A DNA stretch of 64,000 nucleotides. Source: Papiliotrema nemorosa. Taxonomy: Eukaryota; Basidiomycota; Tremellomycetes; Tremellales; Rhynchogastremaceae. The notes beneath the pieces are model-generated. The model was not told where the DNA came from, ran no database searches, and worked only from the letters and a program-made list of their open reading frames with translations. Location: positions 124,001 to 188,000 of the forward strand of contig JASKOT010000009.1 of assembly GCA_032158125.1 (NCBI GenBank), read 5' to 3'. A program made the position numbers and the translations under genes. The number at the start of each line of letters is the position of its first letter. The stretch's first letter is position 1. Of the stretch, positions 21,954-34,414 are shown piece after piece.

Positions 21954-23279
21954 ATGCTAGCGACTCTCAGCAAGGTCCTCTTCCTCCTAGGCACCACCTC
22001 CGTCGTCCTGGCTCACAGCCATGATTCCCAAGCCTCCTACGACGCAGCAGCAGCAGCTTCAGACCCTTGGTTATCGCAATTCGGACATACAGCCGATTTA
22101 TCATTCTCCGGTGTGAACTCTTATGCGCATCTTCCTCACAAGAAATGCTTGGATGACCCTTCCATCGCGTATGATATTGCCCTGCTGGGTATCCCATTCG
22201 ACTCGGCGGTTTCTTATCGACCAGGAGCAAGGTTTGGTCCTCATGCTCTACGAGCAGGTGTGTTTAGTTACGGCGAGGTTTGTGCTCATGTGCAGGTTCT
22301 AGGAGGCAGAGACCTGACCGAGGATACACTATGAAGCTCGAGATCAACCCTTTCGACAATGGACTCTCCTTGCTTGACTGCGATGACGTCCCTGTTACTC
22401 CCTTTGATGGCGCTGTGGCTATCCAACAAGTCAAAGCTGCTTACCGCTCTGCTTTACGACACCCGGTAGTCAACGAACAACGGATGAAAGAGCTCAATTT
22501 CCAAAAAGGCTTAGATGGCGAATACCACCCGCGAATCATCGCCTTGGGTGGTGATCACACGATCGTTCTGCCGATCCTCGACGCTGTATCAGAGGTGTAC
22601 GGCCCAGTATCGGTGATCCACTTTGATGCGCATATAGATACCTGGAACCCGAATCGATACGGTGGTACAGTCTCTGTCCAATCGAAAATCAACCACGGGA
22701 CATTCTTCTGGGAGGCGTACGAACAGGGATACATCAAACCCAATTCTTCTATTCATGCTGGAATCAGGACGAGGTTTGAAGGACCACAAGATTTGGATGA
22801 TGATATCACCGCTGGATTCGATTTGATCACTACTTGGGATCTGGATGAGCATGGGCTGGAATGGATTGCGGAGAAGATTAAAGCGAGGATAGGCGACGGC
22901 CCCGTGGTGGTCAGTCTGGATGTGGACGTTATGGATCCCGCTTTCCTCCCTGCCAGTGAGTCGCGCAGCATTAAGAAGACAAGTGTGAAGAGCCGCTAAT
23001 CTCTAGCCGGGACCCCAGAATCAGGCGGATGGTCTTCGCGAGAACTCAGGAGAGTGTTACACTCCCTCGTCGGGTTGAACATTGTCGCTATGGATATCGT
23101 AGAGCTGAGTCCGGCGTACGACAGCAATGGAGAGATCTCTGCTATCGCTGCTGCCGACATGGGTGAGTCTATTCTCTGGCATGTTCTACTTGGCTGATTA
23201 CGCAGTATTCGACTTCTTGTCAATTCTAGGTCTGGGAGTGGGCAAAAATCCAACACTGCCAGTCCGAGATGAGCTGTAG
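21954..23279 (+). CDS. Secreted agmatinase (ureohydrolase family)
   Basis: Hydrolyses agmatine to putrescine and urea; arginase and related ureohydrolases are the alternatives. A classic signal peptide opens the protein (MLATLSKVLFLLGTTSVVLA, cleavage near residue 20). The manganese-binding motifs are all present: GIPFDSAVSYRPGARFGP, GGDHTIVLP, HFDAHIDTW, SLDVDVMDPAF and, after an intron, TPESGGWSSREL and AMDIVELSPAYD. Introns at about 22259-22301, 22952-23007 and 23164-23205 keep frame; the stop is at 23277-23279. The overall order resembles fungal agmatinases, many of which also carry signal peptides, so it may act in the secretory pathway or outside the cell. Permease and ALDH upstream would fit uptake and oxidation of the product. 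Confidence 0.85.
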
Positions 23280-23365
23280 CCGAAAGTCCTCGAGTATAGT
23301 CAACAGTACAGGATGCATCATATCTGGTTATCATGCGGTCGACCAGAGCCCCGTACTGGTTCCAC

Positions 23366-24806
23366 TCACGATGCCATGGCGGCCTTGGTGAAAAAGTACA
23401 AGATCATCAAGTCATACGACACCTTCATCCCTCCAGCAGCAAAGAAGCTATACCTGATCCAACCTCTTCCCGCCAAGTACCCCGTCAAAGACGGTCCGAC
23501 AGACTGGCAGATTGTCTTGACAATGTTGATAATCCCCATCACTGACGTTCTTTCGTTGTCCGGAACATACGAAGCCAAGAAAGCCGTCCGCGGTGCGCCA
23601 TCCATTTGAGCTGTACAGAATCTCGCAATGAGGATCGCACGAGCAGCCTCAAAGTGATTCGGTAGTGGAATCAGAGCGAGAAAGGTGGACGAAGGGAGAT
23701 GGGTAAACGCCATGGTTTTGATGTTTCCAATTCTGCGAGCCAGAGATGCAGCGACAAAGTTTGACAAGGCTGCAATCATCGAAGTGGTGAAGAAGGTGTT
23801 GCCGAGTGTCCCTTCGTCCAAATTGAACTTGGTGGTAAAATAATAGATAGTAAATGATCTACCAGATCAGTGGACTCAATCTCGACAGTGACACGGAAAC
23901 GCACAGTGGGACCAAGCCTGACGCCAAGTTGTCCAGCCCGAAGAGAGCGCTGAGGGTATACACCTTGCGTCTGGTCTCCGGAGTCAAACCAAGAATCCTA
24001 TCCACAATATTCGGCTTCTTATCCTTCTTGGCCGGCTCAACAGCACCAGCCTGCTGATCCGCTCGTTCTGCGTCCAACAACCTTGTCCTCTCATCTGGAG
24101 CTGCGACCTGGTTGACCCTGACTACGGGTTCGCATTTGTCACTGAGGACGAAGCTCAACAGACTCTTGATAATCCCGCATCCGGTGTAGATGAAGAAGAT
24201 GACTCGGTACGCCTGGATTTGGTTCCATCCATGTTTTTCACGTAGAAGTCGAGTCAACCATCCGCCAGACAACGACCCGAGAGAAGCTGCAATGCCGGAA
24301 AGCACGGCGTACCAGGCAAAAATGGTAGACCTCTCTTCTGCCGGGATGAGTTGCGCTAGGGTTGATTCCTCGATAGCTTTAAAGGGGCCAATTTCGTTCC
24401 CACTGGTTGTGAGGGGTCCCATCGGACTATGGACTCACCTAGGAGAGATGACTCCCACAGTAGCAGAGGCAAGGAGAATCCAATAATTCGAGCTGGTAGC
24501 AAACGTGACTCCACTCATGGCCATCAGGAGACTCCCAATCAACAACACCTTTCGTCTTCCCCATCGATCCGCAAATACCGTCAACACTGCGCTAGCCATG
24601 ATATCCCCGACGAGCGTCATAGTCATAAAAAGTCCCATTCGAAAGTCGGAGAATCCCAAAGCGTGTAGGTATGCCGCGAGGATGAGCGTCGATTGGCCGT
24701 ATGCTACCAGTCGCACTATCCGTTGTAGGATCAAAAGCGCCGCATCTCGAGGGGCAGCAGCTAGAGCTTTCAGTCCCAGCTCTTCGGATATCTTGCTCAA
24801 CACCAT
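23366..24806 (-). CDS. MFS transporter, unknown substrate
   Basis: Major facilitator superfamily carrier. The start at 24806 gives MVLSKISEELGLKALAAAPRD, then helix 1 LILQRIVRLVAYGQSTLILAAYLHALGF. The MFS signature in loop 2-3 is FADRWGRRKVLLIG. Helix 5-6 region is YAVLSGIAASLGSLSGGWL; a long charged central loop (AAPDERTRLLDAERADQQ) separates the halves. After an intron with donor GTGCGT the second half has LDEGTLGNTFFTTSM, FVAASLARRIG and YVPDNERTSVMG. The stop at 23366-23368 overlaps a possible GTGAGT donor, so the true C-terminus may lie slightly further left. Resembles drug/proton antiporters, but no substrate can be read. Convergent with agmatinase. Confidence 0.8.
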
Positions 24807-25333
24807 CCTATGGATCAGAACTGGCTGTCACAGTAAACGGATTGATGGTATGGATCCACGATGCATCGCTTGCTATGGCCCAAGTAAATATAGCGCAGAC
24901 CATGACAAACTCTCGAGCGAATCCTTCAAATTCGGATCCGAAAAGCCTCGCAACGCAGGCGTCTCCCGCCCCCGTAGAGGATCGTTGCAAACAGCACTCA
25001 TGCATGTGAACCTGTCTGCATGCAGGGATCCATCGTCTTCGACTGACAGTAGGATCCCATTCCGAGCATAGTGATGGAATGACAAGAGATGTAAGACACT
25101 GATATGTCGTTTGATGCCCCGAGAGACACACCTTTGTGGGCGGGTATCGCGCTACTCGTCGTCGTTTATTTTCCCCTTTTCGCCCTTGCATCCCTCTACT
25201 CCTCGTCGACTCACACATCCCTCACATCCCCACACAGCAAGATACGGGGAAGTAGACAAGTCTGAGAGAAGCGCTCAGTGACCTAATCCGAGCTCGCGAG
25301 TGAACGTACAGACGCAAAACACCAGCGCCGGCC

Positions 25334-27652
25334 ATGTCCCCGCCAAACCCCGTCGATGCCCCTCAACCTACCCCAGATCAGTCTGAATCTCCCCCTCTTC
25401 AGTCGTCATCCACCCCTACAGAACCCGGCAGGAAGCGTCGCAAAGTCACTCGATCCCGAGCTGGCTGCCTGACATGTAGAAAGGTAAGATCCCGCATATG
25501 CCCAGACTGATAACCAGCGCCGAAAGTTGTGCGATATGGCCAAACCGCACTGCGGAGCTTGCAATCGACTTCGGATGGAATGCGTTTGGCCAGAAGTCAA
25601 ATCCTTCGAAAGGGCCAGCTCTCAGAGATCAGCTTCTTCTTCACCGGATCTTACACCTTCATCTGCTGGGCCATCAACCACAGCAGCTCAACTGTTGAAT
25701 GATCTCAATTCAACAAACACCTCACACCTCTTTGCGCCGCACACTGAACAATCGGCCGTCGATGGATTGATGGACCTCTTTGCTGCGAATCATACGGATA
25801 CTTCCCACACAAATGCCTTTAATCATCCCTCGAATGGAAGTATACCCTCGATATCGCCCACGGTCCCCATGCAACCCTTCCAATACCCCTCGTCGTTGTC
25901 CTTACCGTCCCACTCGTTACCTCATCCACATGTGTCGGCAGGGGAATTGTTCGGCGGGAACGATATTTTCTCCTTTGACGATGTGAGCCTTGATCCAGAT
26001 CACCTTTGTCTCACAGACAAGCTGACCCCAGGCAACTTTGCAACTCTGGGCAGCAGACGTCTTGCCCGCGCTCAACAACACTGGCGCTCAAAATCCCTTC
26101 GACTCTCTGAACGACCTTCTCTTTCCACACGATGTCCCTATGACCCTCCCTTCAGCCCCTCCACCGGCCATCACACCGGCCTCCACCACATCTACCATCC
26201 CGCTTGTCACCCCTGGCCCCACTGATCCGAAAACGACTGAATCCCACGCGGCCATCCTGGCATACTATAAAGATTGCCTCGCCCGATTAGTCTCTTGCGG
26301 TGGAAAAGGCGATCCGAACGATTACGACGCATTTACAAGTCTTGCTTATGCCAATATAAGCAGTTTGGCAGGACAGGGACTACACATGAGCATTCTGGCT
26401 TGGGCAGGCCGGCATATGGTGAATAGAGGACAGGCGAATTACGAGGCTGTCAGTGAGAGGCTGTCGGGTCAGGCTACGCAAATAATCATGGACAAGTTGA
26501 TGAAGGAGAACCTAAAGACATTGGAACAGTCCGAGCTGTTGACGTTGTTCTCGGGGTTGATCATGCTTATCTCTTTCAAGGTCAGCTAGCCCAAGTGTCT
26601 TACTCATTAGAAGCTGATATTTAGATCTGTCGGGGAGACGTTTGGGGGTTCGATAATTACATTGAGCAGATGGCCAAGCTATCGCACATCTTGTTCCCGG
26701 AAGACAAGCACGACATTGATCTGAATAGCACGCTTTTCATCTTGTGAGCTTATCATCCTGTTTGGACTTCTAGCTAATTGTCAGCTTCCAGAACATGCTC
26801 TACCACTATGTTGTCGTCAGTACCCGGCATATCATCGATTGCACCGAAAGCTGACTTTCAGAGCTCGTACTTGATAATCCGTGGCCCATTCATGTCTGAC
26901 GCCTCTCTGTTCGCCTACTCCAAACCCGCTATCAATACTCTGCACACTCTCTGCGGCGTCAACTTGCAATCCTTCTGCATCATGCACCAGATCGCCGGGT
27001 TGATAAGGACCAGAAGAGCTCAAAAGGGTGTATGGACCGATGAAGCCTTGGCGGATATCATCAAAGAGGCAGAGAGGATAGAGAAGGATCTAGAGCTTGA
27101 AAGGACTAGACTCGACAAACTGGTCCAATGTGAGTCGCTCGCGTCTATGAATACATCTGCCCAGCCTGACAATATAGCTCAGAAAGATTTGACTTCCCAT
27201 CGCTACTTCCACGAGGCATTCCGGATCGCTTGTTTGCTTCAACTCCGTTGTCTCGTTCTCTCCCACCCCCCGATCTCTCCGGATGTCAAACTTCTTGTCC
27301 GAAAATCGCTTTCGCTCCTTGAGACGATGGCGGAGCAGAATTTGCCAGGGTTCTGCTCGGCTCATTGGGTCCTATTTACGACTGCGATATGCTCCAAGTC
27401 GGGCGGTGTGGGACCAGGAGAGATGGATGATCAAGCTAGAGTGGAAAAGCTGTACGACACGACAATGTAAGTATATCATGCGGCTGGATGATCAACCATT
27501 GCTGACAAGATAGCAACAGCTTGGCATTTCTAAACACCTCGAGGTCTCGAAATATAGTCAGAGAGGTCTGGGCGCGGAATCAAGGTGGAAAGATCATGGT
27601 GGATTGGATCGATATTTTGATCGAGTATGATTGGGAGATCATTCTGACCTAG
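25334..27652 (+). CDS. Zn2Cys6 transcription factor with fungal-specific TF domain 2
   Basis: Binuclear-zinc-cluster regulator. The cluster RAGCLTCRKRRKLCDMAKPHCGACNRLRMECVW spans two exons; the six cysteines have canonical spacing and a basic KRRKVTR stretch precedes it. It is followed by a Ser/Thr/Pro-rich region and an acidic-aromatic patch (FSFDD), a possible activation segment, then an intron at 25984-26032 whose acceptor follows CTGACCCCAG. The C-terminal helical region (HAAILAYYKDCLARLVS, LYHYVV, LLQLRCLVLSHPP) matches fungal TF domain 2. Stop TAG is at 27650-27652. Six or more introns. Its end is only 69 bp from the convergent stop of the alpha-glucoside transporter. Target genes are unknown. 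Confidence 0.85.
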
Positions 27653-27721
27653 GTCGAGTGCATACCATTGTTTTCAATTATGCAGTGGAGGGATCTCATT
27701 GTGATGCAAGGCCCGAACTCG

Positions 27722-29632
27722 CTAATGCTTGTCTTCGGGAAGAACGTGAACGTCCTCTCGGTCGGTCTTGACATCCCCCTTGGCGAGCCGAGGCCCGTCA
27801 AAAGTATCCTCGCGAACAAGCGTTTTGGCAAACTGTCTCGTGGGTACCTTTTGAGCAAACAAGAGATCGAGCTCGGCAAACGACCTGTCCTTGGTTTCTG
27901 GGAGTCTGAAGTACGCCCAAATGATGCACAAGACTCCCGTTCCCGCCCAAAAGTAACCCGCCTTGGCTTTCCAATTCCAAGCGGTCGCCGATTGCATATA
28001 CGGGTTGATGGTAGCGACGACTATCCCGTTGACGACATAGACGAATCGACCGAAAGCGATCGACCGAGCTCGGAGACGCGAAGCTGGGATCTCACCTACT
28101 ACAGTGTAACAGACGGGTCCGATGGACATGTGAAATGTCAAATTGACAATGACCATGAGAGCCCCGATTGCTTTGGAGGTGGACGAGGTGTTGTGGATAG
28201 TACCGAGGACTCCGATGATGATGTTGGCAAGTACCGAGGCGACGATCCCCCAGATATAGATCGGTCGACGATCTGCATATCGCAAGAAAACCCAGGAGCT
28301 GGATAGATTCAGCATGCAAATTGTGACAGCAAGAAGGTGAATAACTGACATCATCACACCCACGATCCCAAAGGCTTGCAGAACAATATTGAGATTGAAC
28401 GCCTGGACGGTCGACATTCCAGCATTTTCAAGGCTTCACTGTCAGTCTCGCTCCGCTCGGTGATGGGTGTGTCGGAACATACAAGACAACAGCGAGAGAA
28501 TAGATAGCACTTCCGTTCCAATTCTGAATCATCCACACTCCAGCTTGAATCTCGGTTCGTCGAAGATTCGATCCTCTGAATAAATCGTTCCATTTGCCTT
28601 CAGACTTTTCGGCCCTTTCGATCACATCGGTGTGCTTCATAAACTCGACGTATGCCGCCGCTTCGCCGTCGACATAGGTACCCTTGGCCGCCATTTTAGT
28701 GATGACACTCTCGGCCTCTTCGTAACGACCTTTTCGTACGAGCCACCATGGACCTTATATCAGTGATGCACACCCGGTGTACCCACTTTCTCTTGCGAAT
28801 AGACAAGCTACGAGTAAGGGCGCTGGCCATACCCACTGCACCGCATATGGCATTTTCCATGCCCAATCCCCTTTGATACCCAGCGCACCTCTCAAGACTC
28901 CAGTCGCAATGAATTTCCCGGCACCCCATCCCACCGAGGCGTAGGCAGCAAGGTATCCGCGCATACTGATTGGACATATCTCTGTGTGTTTAGCGATTGT
29001 CCTGATATGAGTCCGCCTCTATCACCCACCCGAGGCATATGCGGTGGTCAAAGTCTGAAACATACCCCAAGGGCATCCCATCAAGAACTCGCTATTTTAT
29101 CAGACGCTCTTCGACCTGTGATCCATCCCTGACTTACGCTGCCATTAACATTGGTAAATCCTTTGCGAACACTGCAACAAAGATGGTCGCGATCATGAGG
29201 GCCATTCCGCCAATATACGTCTTTCTCATCCCGAAGCGCTCTTGGCAATATCCAGTGATGACTAGACCGACGAGCTGACCACACGTTGCCAAGTTTGACA
29301 AGGCCGTTTGATCTTTGGCTGGGACGATATATTTCTTGCCGTGTTTGATACCGAACCGCTTGGCGAATTGAGGCTGACCAAAGAATGAGTTGATCTAGCA
29401 TGGACATCAGAAAGCTGTATTCGGGCGAGTGACAAGGACTCACGACTGCCGTATCGTAACCTTCCATAATCAACGCAGTTGAGAGTATCATACTCCATAC
29501 AGCTGCAGGCCAGTGTCTCTTCCATGCGCCCCAAAAGCTTTCGGCTTTTTGCTTCTCGACAAGAGCACGTCCAGCTTGAAGGAGCTCGCTGTCAATGTCT
29601 GCTGAGTGCATCGAGATGATTTGTTGCTCCAT
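27722..29632 (-). CDS. Alpha-glucoside (maltose-type) MFS sugar transporter
   Basis: Sugar-porter-family proton symporter. The N-terminus MEQQIISMHSADIDSELLQA and AWKRHWPAAVWSMILSTALIMEGYDTAV is typical of alpha-glucoside permeases. Then ALSNLATCGQLVGLVITGY, the loop motif ERFGMRKTYIGG, GCPWGMFQTLTTAYASEICP, WPAPLLVACLFAPESPWWL, EIQAGVWMIQNW, RYADRRPIYIWG and EIPASRLRARSIA. The end carries FRLPETKDRSFAELDLLFAQKV, the hallmark of the maltose/alpha-glucoside branch; the stop is at 27722-27724. About six introns. The 1-kb region upstream is large enough for regulation. A MAL-activator-like regulator lies 2.7 kb away on the same strand. Confidence 0.88.
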
Positions 29633-30634
29633 TCCAAGGCTGAGAGAGTCAATGGTGTTGGAATGATATTGTCACTAGCCTTAGGACCACGTAGATGCGT
29701 CGAGGTCGGAGAAAGTCCGTTGGGCTTTCACAGGATCCCTCTCCGCGAAACCTCTTATATATGCCGATGTCCTATTAAGGTCGAAGATAATATTGGTTTA
29801 TCCAGGCAGTATCCAGTCAAACGTTCGATGTCACATGTCCCTCAGATCTGCCGAGCATTCGAACGTTTACTTCGTTCTGTAGGATGAGAGCCATCGAGGC
29901 AATACCAGACATGTCGCTGTCGGTGTTGTTGACGGTGAAATGAAAGGAGAAAAGAAAGTCAAGGTACATCTCCAGGAGAAATCTCGACACCAACAGGTCC
30001 TCCAGATTCCCCGCGAGTTTCACCGAGATTCGCTGCACGTGCTTCTCGCTATGCGATTGAACAAGGTGCCCTCGTATGTGGAGAGGGCAGTCGATGGCAG
30101 CGCAGGGCATACCTCATGACCATTAGTAATGTACTCTTGTCACTGCTTGGTGATGCTACTGTGTGCACAGTATAGAAGCTTGCCGTGTTGTCTGCAGAGG
30201 TGCATCGTACGGTGGCAAGATTCTCAGGACTACAATACATGCTTTCCTATGGCGGCACCTCGATCACAAATGTGCAGTACAGTAGCGTTTCTTGTGATAT
30301 CACGCTAGGGCTACACTATTTCTCCAGCAGCCAATATTACCCTTCACATTCGACTCTGACAGCGAAACTTCACGCAGGCGGGTCAAGAGTATGTCAGCGG
30401 CATCGGCTGGACATCAGCCACATCGAGTCTGCCAGCCGCGTGTGCTGGCACAACTCACTGATCGTCCAGGTATACCCCATCGATCTGTAAAGGTCTGACA
30501 ATGTGAGCTGGGAGTTCACCTTTTCTTCTCCGATTTACCAATATCAGCCCGATGATCATGCCCATCTGGTGATTCTCTCAGAGAAACTGAAGCATCGAAA
30601 GGTTCTGGTCGTCCACTATCTTGATCAGATAGGA
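29633..30634. other. Intergenic region upstream of the alpha-glucoside transporter
   Basis: 1002 bp without a supportable gene; small frames on both strands show no family likeness. It contains CACGTG at 30036-30041 within GCACGTGC. Two AT-rich stretches (29780-29800 and 30300-30340) are the only compositional changes seen. Confidence 0.45.
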
Positions 30635-31988
30635 TCAGCCAGACGAGTGCGAGACTAACTTCTCGACAAATGACAGGGCAGACTTGCTCCTGGCGTTCAT
30701 ATCCCATAGATCGACTTTGGGGTCAAGCTCGAAACTGTTTAAAATCAGCCATGACGGCGTAAACTTTAGGAAAGGCCTTACCCGATGGAAGCCCCAGTTT
30801 TCGGTGGCATGTCTCCGTACGTAGCAAAACAACCCATACTTCGCACAGGGCTCTGGCCAGAATTGATATAGTCCACTGCGTCTTGCAGAAATCCCCCTGG
30901 CCCTCGGAGTCCTATCTCGACAGTAATCACGTATGGCTTTTCAGCGTATGCCTGGTTTGTCAGGGCGCTCATTTGGCAATCAAGTTTGATGGTCCACCGA
31001 CTTTCAGCGATTTCATGTCTGTGGCATCAGCTTTCTGTGCACGTGTCAGGGCTTACAATCAAACTTTGCGCATCCTGCTGGACGGAAGACGGGCAGGATC
31101 ATCAAGTCGGTCATGTCGTGAGCTGTCTGTTCATCAACAATTGGGTTGAGCTTTTCATCTCAAAGATTCACCCGGTACCAACGACATGATTCCAGCTCAG
31201 AGGGGAGAGGATACCACTCAGAGTCGATCTTCCATATACAGTAGTCTAATGCTTGAGCCATCTCTGTTCGATTGATTTACAACTTACCGATCCAAGCTGT
31301 GTTTGTTCGCTGCTCAAGCACATTCCAAGTTTCTTTTACCGTAGCTTTGTCCTTGCTGAGGGTGGTTAAATCCTTCATTTGTCTGATCGTGTCTCTTACA
31401 AGTCCAAGAACAACACGACAGGGATCTCCTCCTCGTCCATCACATTCAGCAAAGCCTCGAGGTCCAATAATCGCTCCGACCTGCTTCATCAACATTTGCG
31501 AACCGAAACGCATCGACGTTGCTCACGTTATATGCCCAAACTCGTCCTTTAAAGCAGCATACTCCAGCATTCCACCCCACGGCATCGTCTCCACAGCCGG
31601 ATTGAAACCCCTCCCAGTGAAAGGGCTATATGGCTGGGCTTGATCCATCATCTCTGCGATATTGGTGCATCTGCCCAGGAAGTCGTCGTGAAAAACAACG
31701 ACGTGATTATCACGGGTCAACCGAAGATCAACCTCTACGATTCCACAGCCCGTCCTTGCAGCTCTTCGGATTGCCATCAGACTCTGTGGGGGGTCAGCTT
31801 TTTGTTATCAACCGAGCGAGGGCTTTTATGTCACCAACATTATCGGGTGCGCCGTGCCATCGCAGTCCTCGATGAGCAGCCACCTGAAAGTCATTCTTCG
31901 AGGGTTCGCGCAAGGATTGGACGATCTCTCGTCTGATGCGAGAGATCCGCTCTTCGCTCGAGGAGGTGGACAGCTCGATCAAGGTCAT
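30635..31988 (-). CDS. PLC-like/GDPD-fold phosphodiesterase, cytosolic
   Basis: TIM-barrel phosphodiesterase of the PI-PLC/glycerophosphodiester phosphodiesterase superfamily. From 31988: MTLIELSTSSSEERIS, then AAHRGLRWHGAPDN (first catalytic His), an intron with the unusual donor GTTGGT, IVEVDLRLTRDNHVVVFHDDFLGRCTN (acidic metal ligands and second His) and SPFTGRGFNPAVE. After two more introns, VLFLDFKDKATVKETWNVL is placed by an intron of about 44 nt ending CCTCAG, followed by YCIWKIDSEWYPLP and ILPVFRPAGC. The final exons give PYVITVEIGL and ELDPKVDLWDMN, stop at 30635-30637. No signal peptide. It resembles fungal proteins annotated as glycerophosphodiesterase-like with unproven substrates. 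Confidence 0.7.
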
Positions 31989-32300
31989 GTTGTTGTGGTG
32001 TTCAATCGGTTTGTCAACGATACTGTAGCTTATGAGCTTTGCGGAAAGGGGGTCAGGGCCTGGATATCTAAATGCAGATCAAGGATGAGATCAAGACAGA
32101 ATACATGAGTCTACACCGCCGGTCCTTGGGTTCATATCGAGATACATATTGAAGGTGAATCAGTATGACCGGAGTAAGAGCGACGTAGGACCAGCTTCGC
32201 TCCGTCAGATTAATAATACCCCGTCCATTCCCCCACACATTTCACCGAGGTTTCACAGCAAAATCCAGCTTGTCCGCCAAATGACACATGCATTGAAGCA

Positions 32301-34061
32301 TCATACAAAGCGGAACCAACGTTTCTGACCTATTTGATTGGCTAGCCGCTTTACGTTGACCAAAGCGACCTCTGCGTCCGCTTGTGTAGAGGCTCCCTCT
32401 AAGATGAATCCGCCCGGGATCCTCAGAACCGACTCCGCAGCATCCGCCACCGCGTGCAACTTGAACGACTGTACGTCAGTCATCGAAAGTTGCCGGACGC
32501 ACCATGCATTGCCCATTCCGTTCGAAGGCACTGAGAGATATCTCTTTCAACATCAAATCCAGCTGAAGCAGGATTGTGATCGGGAAAGTTGGACACAGCT
32601 CGGCGCGCAGTGCGAAGGGCGAAATAAGACCATGCAAGACACACGCAGCCCAGATTTTGACCTGTAACCAAGCGCGTGTGCCCTGTAGATCCGCTCGTTG
32701 AACGGGATACAAATCTTCGGACTCCCATATGGACGCAATGGCAGTTTGCACAGCGATCGCTTGAGTGGTATCGAGAACACAAGATGTGGGCGACGCTGGT
32801 CCACTGTTCGCACATCTTCCGCCGACGATGCATTGGCTCAAAGCTGGACTGACAAGTTGGAAAAGCCGAGTGATAGGTCGTAAACGGCGAGCAGTCAGAT
32901 TGGAAAAGGGCGCATCGCAGTCTATACTAGGTGAATAGGATAACGGTTGGTTCTTGATCAGATTGGCAGACCTCCCGTGGTCAGCTACGGATGGACTGTG
33001 TAATCTGCTGGCAGGATGCGGTCGTGGACTCACCGATCCCATACAGCCGCCTTCCATAACATCACCGTCACGATTTCGTTCTCAGTCTGATCGTAGTACA
33101 GCTCACCCCGCTCTCGAGCACCCTGAAGCTGTTGTGCCAATAAGACGTATTTACGCGTCGAAGTTTCCCGCTTTTCCACACGTCCCATCGCAGCTGCGTA
33201 CCCTTCGATCAACATATCGGCCGCAATCTGATCTAAACTTGGTAGATCACTTCCTCTGGCTTTCTGACCTCGACCTTCCTTCTGCAAATCAACGGCAAAC
33301 GAGTGGAAATCGTCTCCCAGTTCAGCCTTATCGGACGAAACGTCAGGTAACAAGTGTGTCGTAGCTGCAATGGAGCATAACAAAGCTGCAAAATCCGTAT
33401 CAATGAGATGATCGCCATTTCGAAAGCGTTCATAGAGCGAAATCTGGCTGACAATCGGATGTAAGGGATATACATGCGAGATGAAGAGGTCGATGCTAGT
33501 CGCGAAGACTGATCTGAGCAAGTTCAGGCTTCTAGCGTGCGCGTGCCGGATCGGACTCAAAGTCACCGCAGGTCTGACCAAGTTTGATTCTTGCGTGATT
33601 GCCGTGAAGAACGCTTCCATATCGTTCGTGGCATTGAACACTCCAGCGAAGCCCAACGGCTCATCGAGGGTTTGATCTGAAATAAGGCTCGTGTCCGCCT
33701 CAGAGGTCCGTGAAGATTCGCTCTCCCCGCGCTCCCAGGTTGTGATATCAAGATTGGGCGCTATCCTTTCTCGGATACCTGAGACCGCGTCCAGTCCTAT
33801 CGGTCGCGAGTCGCTTTCGAGCACCGGTCGTCCTACTCTACGCCGTTTCACCTTTTCAGCTTCGATCTTGTCCGTCACAGGTCTGCGAATCAGCTTAGCT
33901 CTCTCTCAAAGCTATCAGTATTACCGAGGCTTTGGTCCCCTCTTTCGAGGTGCAAGCTCGTAAGTGCACGCCCAAGCGTTGCGTCGACAAGGCTCACATG
34001 GGGTACAACCTCCACACTTGATTCGGCGGATATGGCAAGCATCGCAAGCTCTTTGAGGCAT
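32301..34061 (-). CDS. Zn2Cys6 transcription factor, MAL-activator-like DNA-binding end
   Basis: The cluster sits at the extreme N-terminus: MPQRACDACHIRRIKCGGCTPCEPC and onward, with cysteine spacing 2-6-5-2-6 and an extra Cys in the short loop. Immediately after comes YELAPRKRGPKPR, which resembles the linker of yeast MAL activators (LKKRGPKS). An intron (33848-33892 region) precedes TDKIEAEKVKRRRVGRP. The remainder is a fungal TF homology region: LDLFISHVYPLHPIVSQ, YAAAMGRVEKRETSTRKYVLLAQQLQGA and PSIDCDAPFSN. The last exon starts SFKLHAVADAAE; stop at 32301-32303. Given the alpha-glucoside transporter on the same strand nearby, a role in sugar control is inferred. Upstream, about 350 bp separates it from a divergent Tfc7-like gene. 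Confidence 0.8.
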
Positions 34062-34414
34062 CTTGAGTTGCAGTCTTGACACGGTCGAGCTGAAGGCTGT
34101 ATCCCCTGGTGATTCAGCGAGGTATCACACGGATGTGGGGTGTATTCAGTAGGAGCGGTTGGAGGGGTATTTGAACGTGGGTGGAGTGAGTCCGTTATTG
34201 TCCGCTAATTTCACCTGGAGATTGACCGAGATCTCGTCGGCCATCCTCTCATTTTTGGCTCAGAGCAGGGTCCTCTGCATGGTATCGCACGACAGCCTGC
34301 AGTCATATATGCCCTGGGGCACGAATCATTCATGTGCTAAAGTCCTGCACGGCACGAAATTCTGTGCGGTATTGAAATACCCTCTACAACCCCCGAAAGC
34401 CTCCTGGGCATGGC

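Noticed and set aside
23280..23365. An extra 3' exon of the MFS carrier beginning at the GTGAGT that overlaps its stop
   Set aside because: A donor is present and an acceptor exists near 23320, but the resulting residues have no likeness to MFS C-termini; kept only as a note in the gene entry.
31370..31420. A 17-nt intron in the PLC-like phosphodiesterase gene (GTAAGAG...GATCAG)
   Set aside because: It would be far below fungal limits. A 44-nt intron with the same donor and an acceptor at CCCTCAG gives FLDFKDKATVKETW, which matches related proteins.
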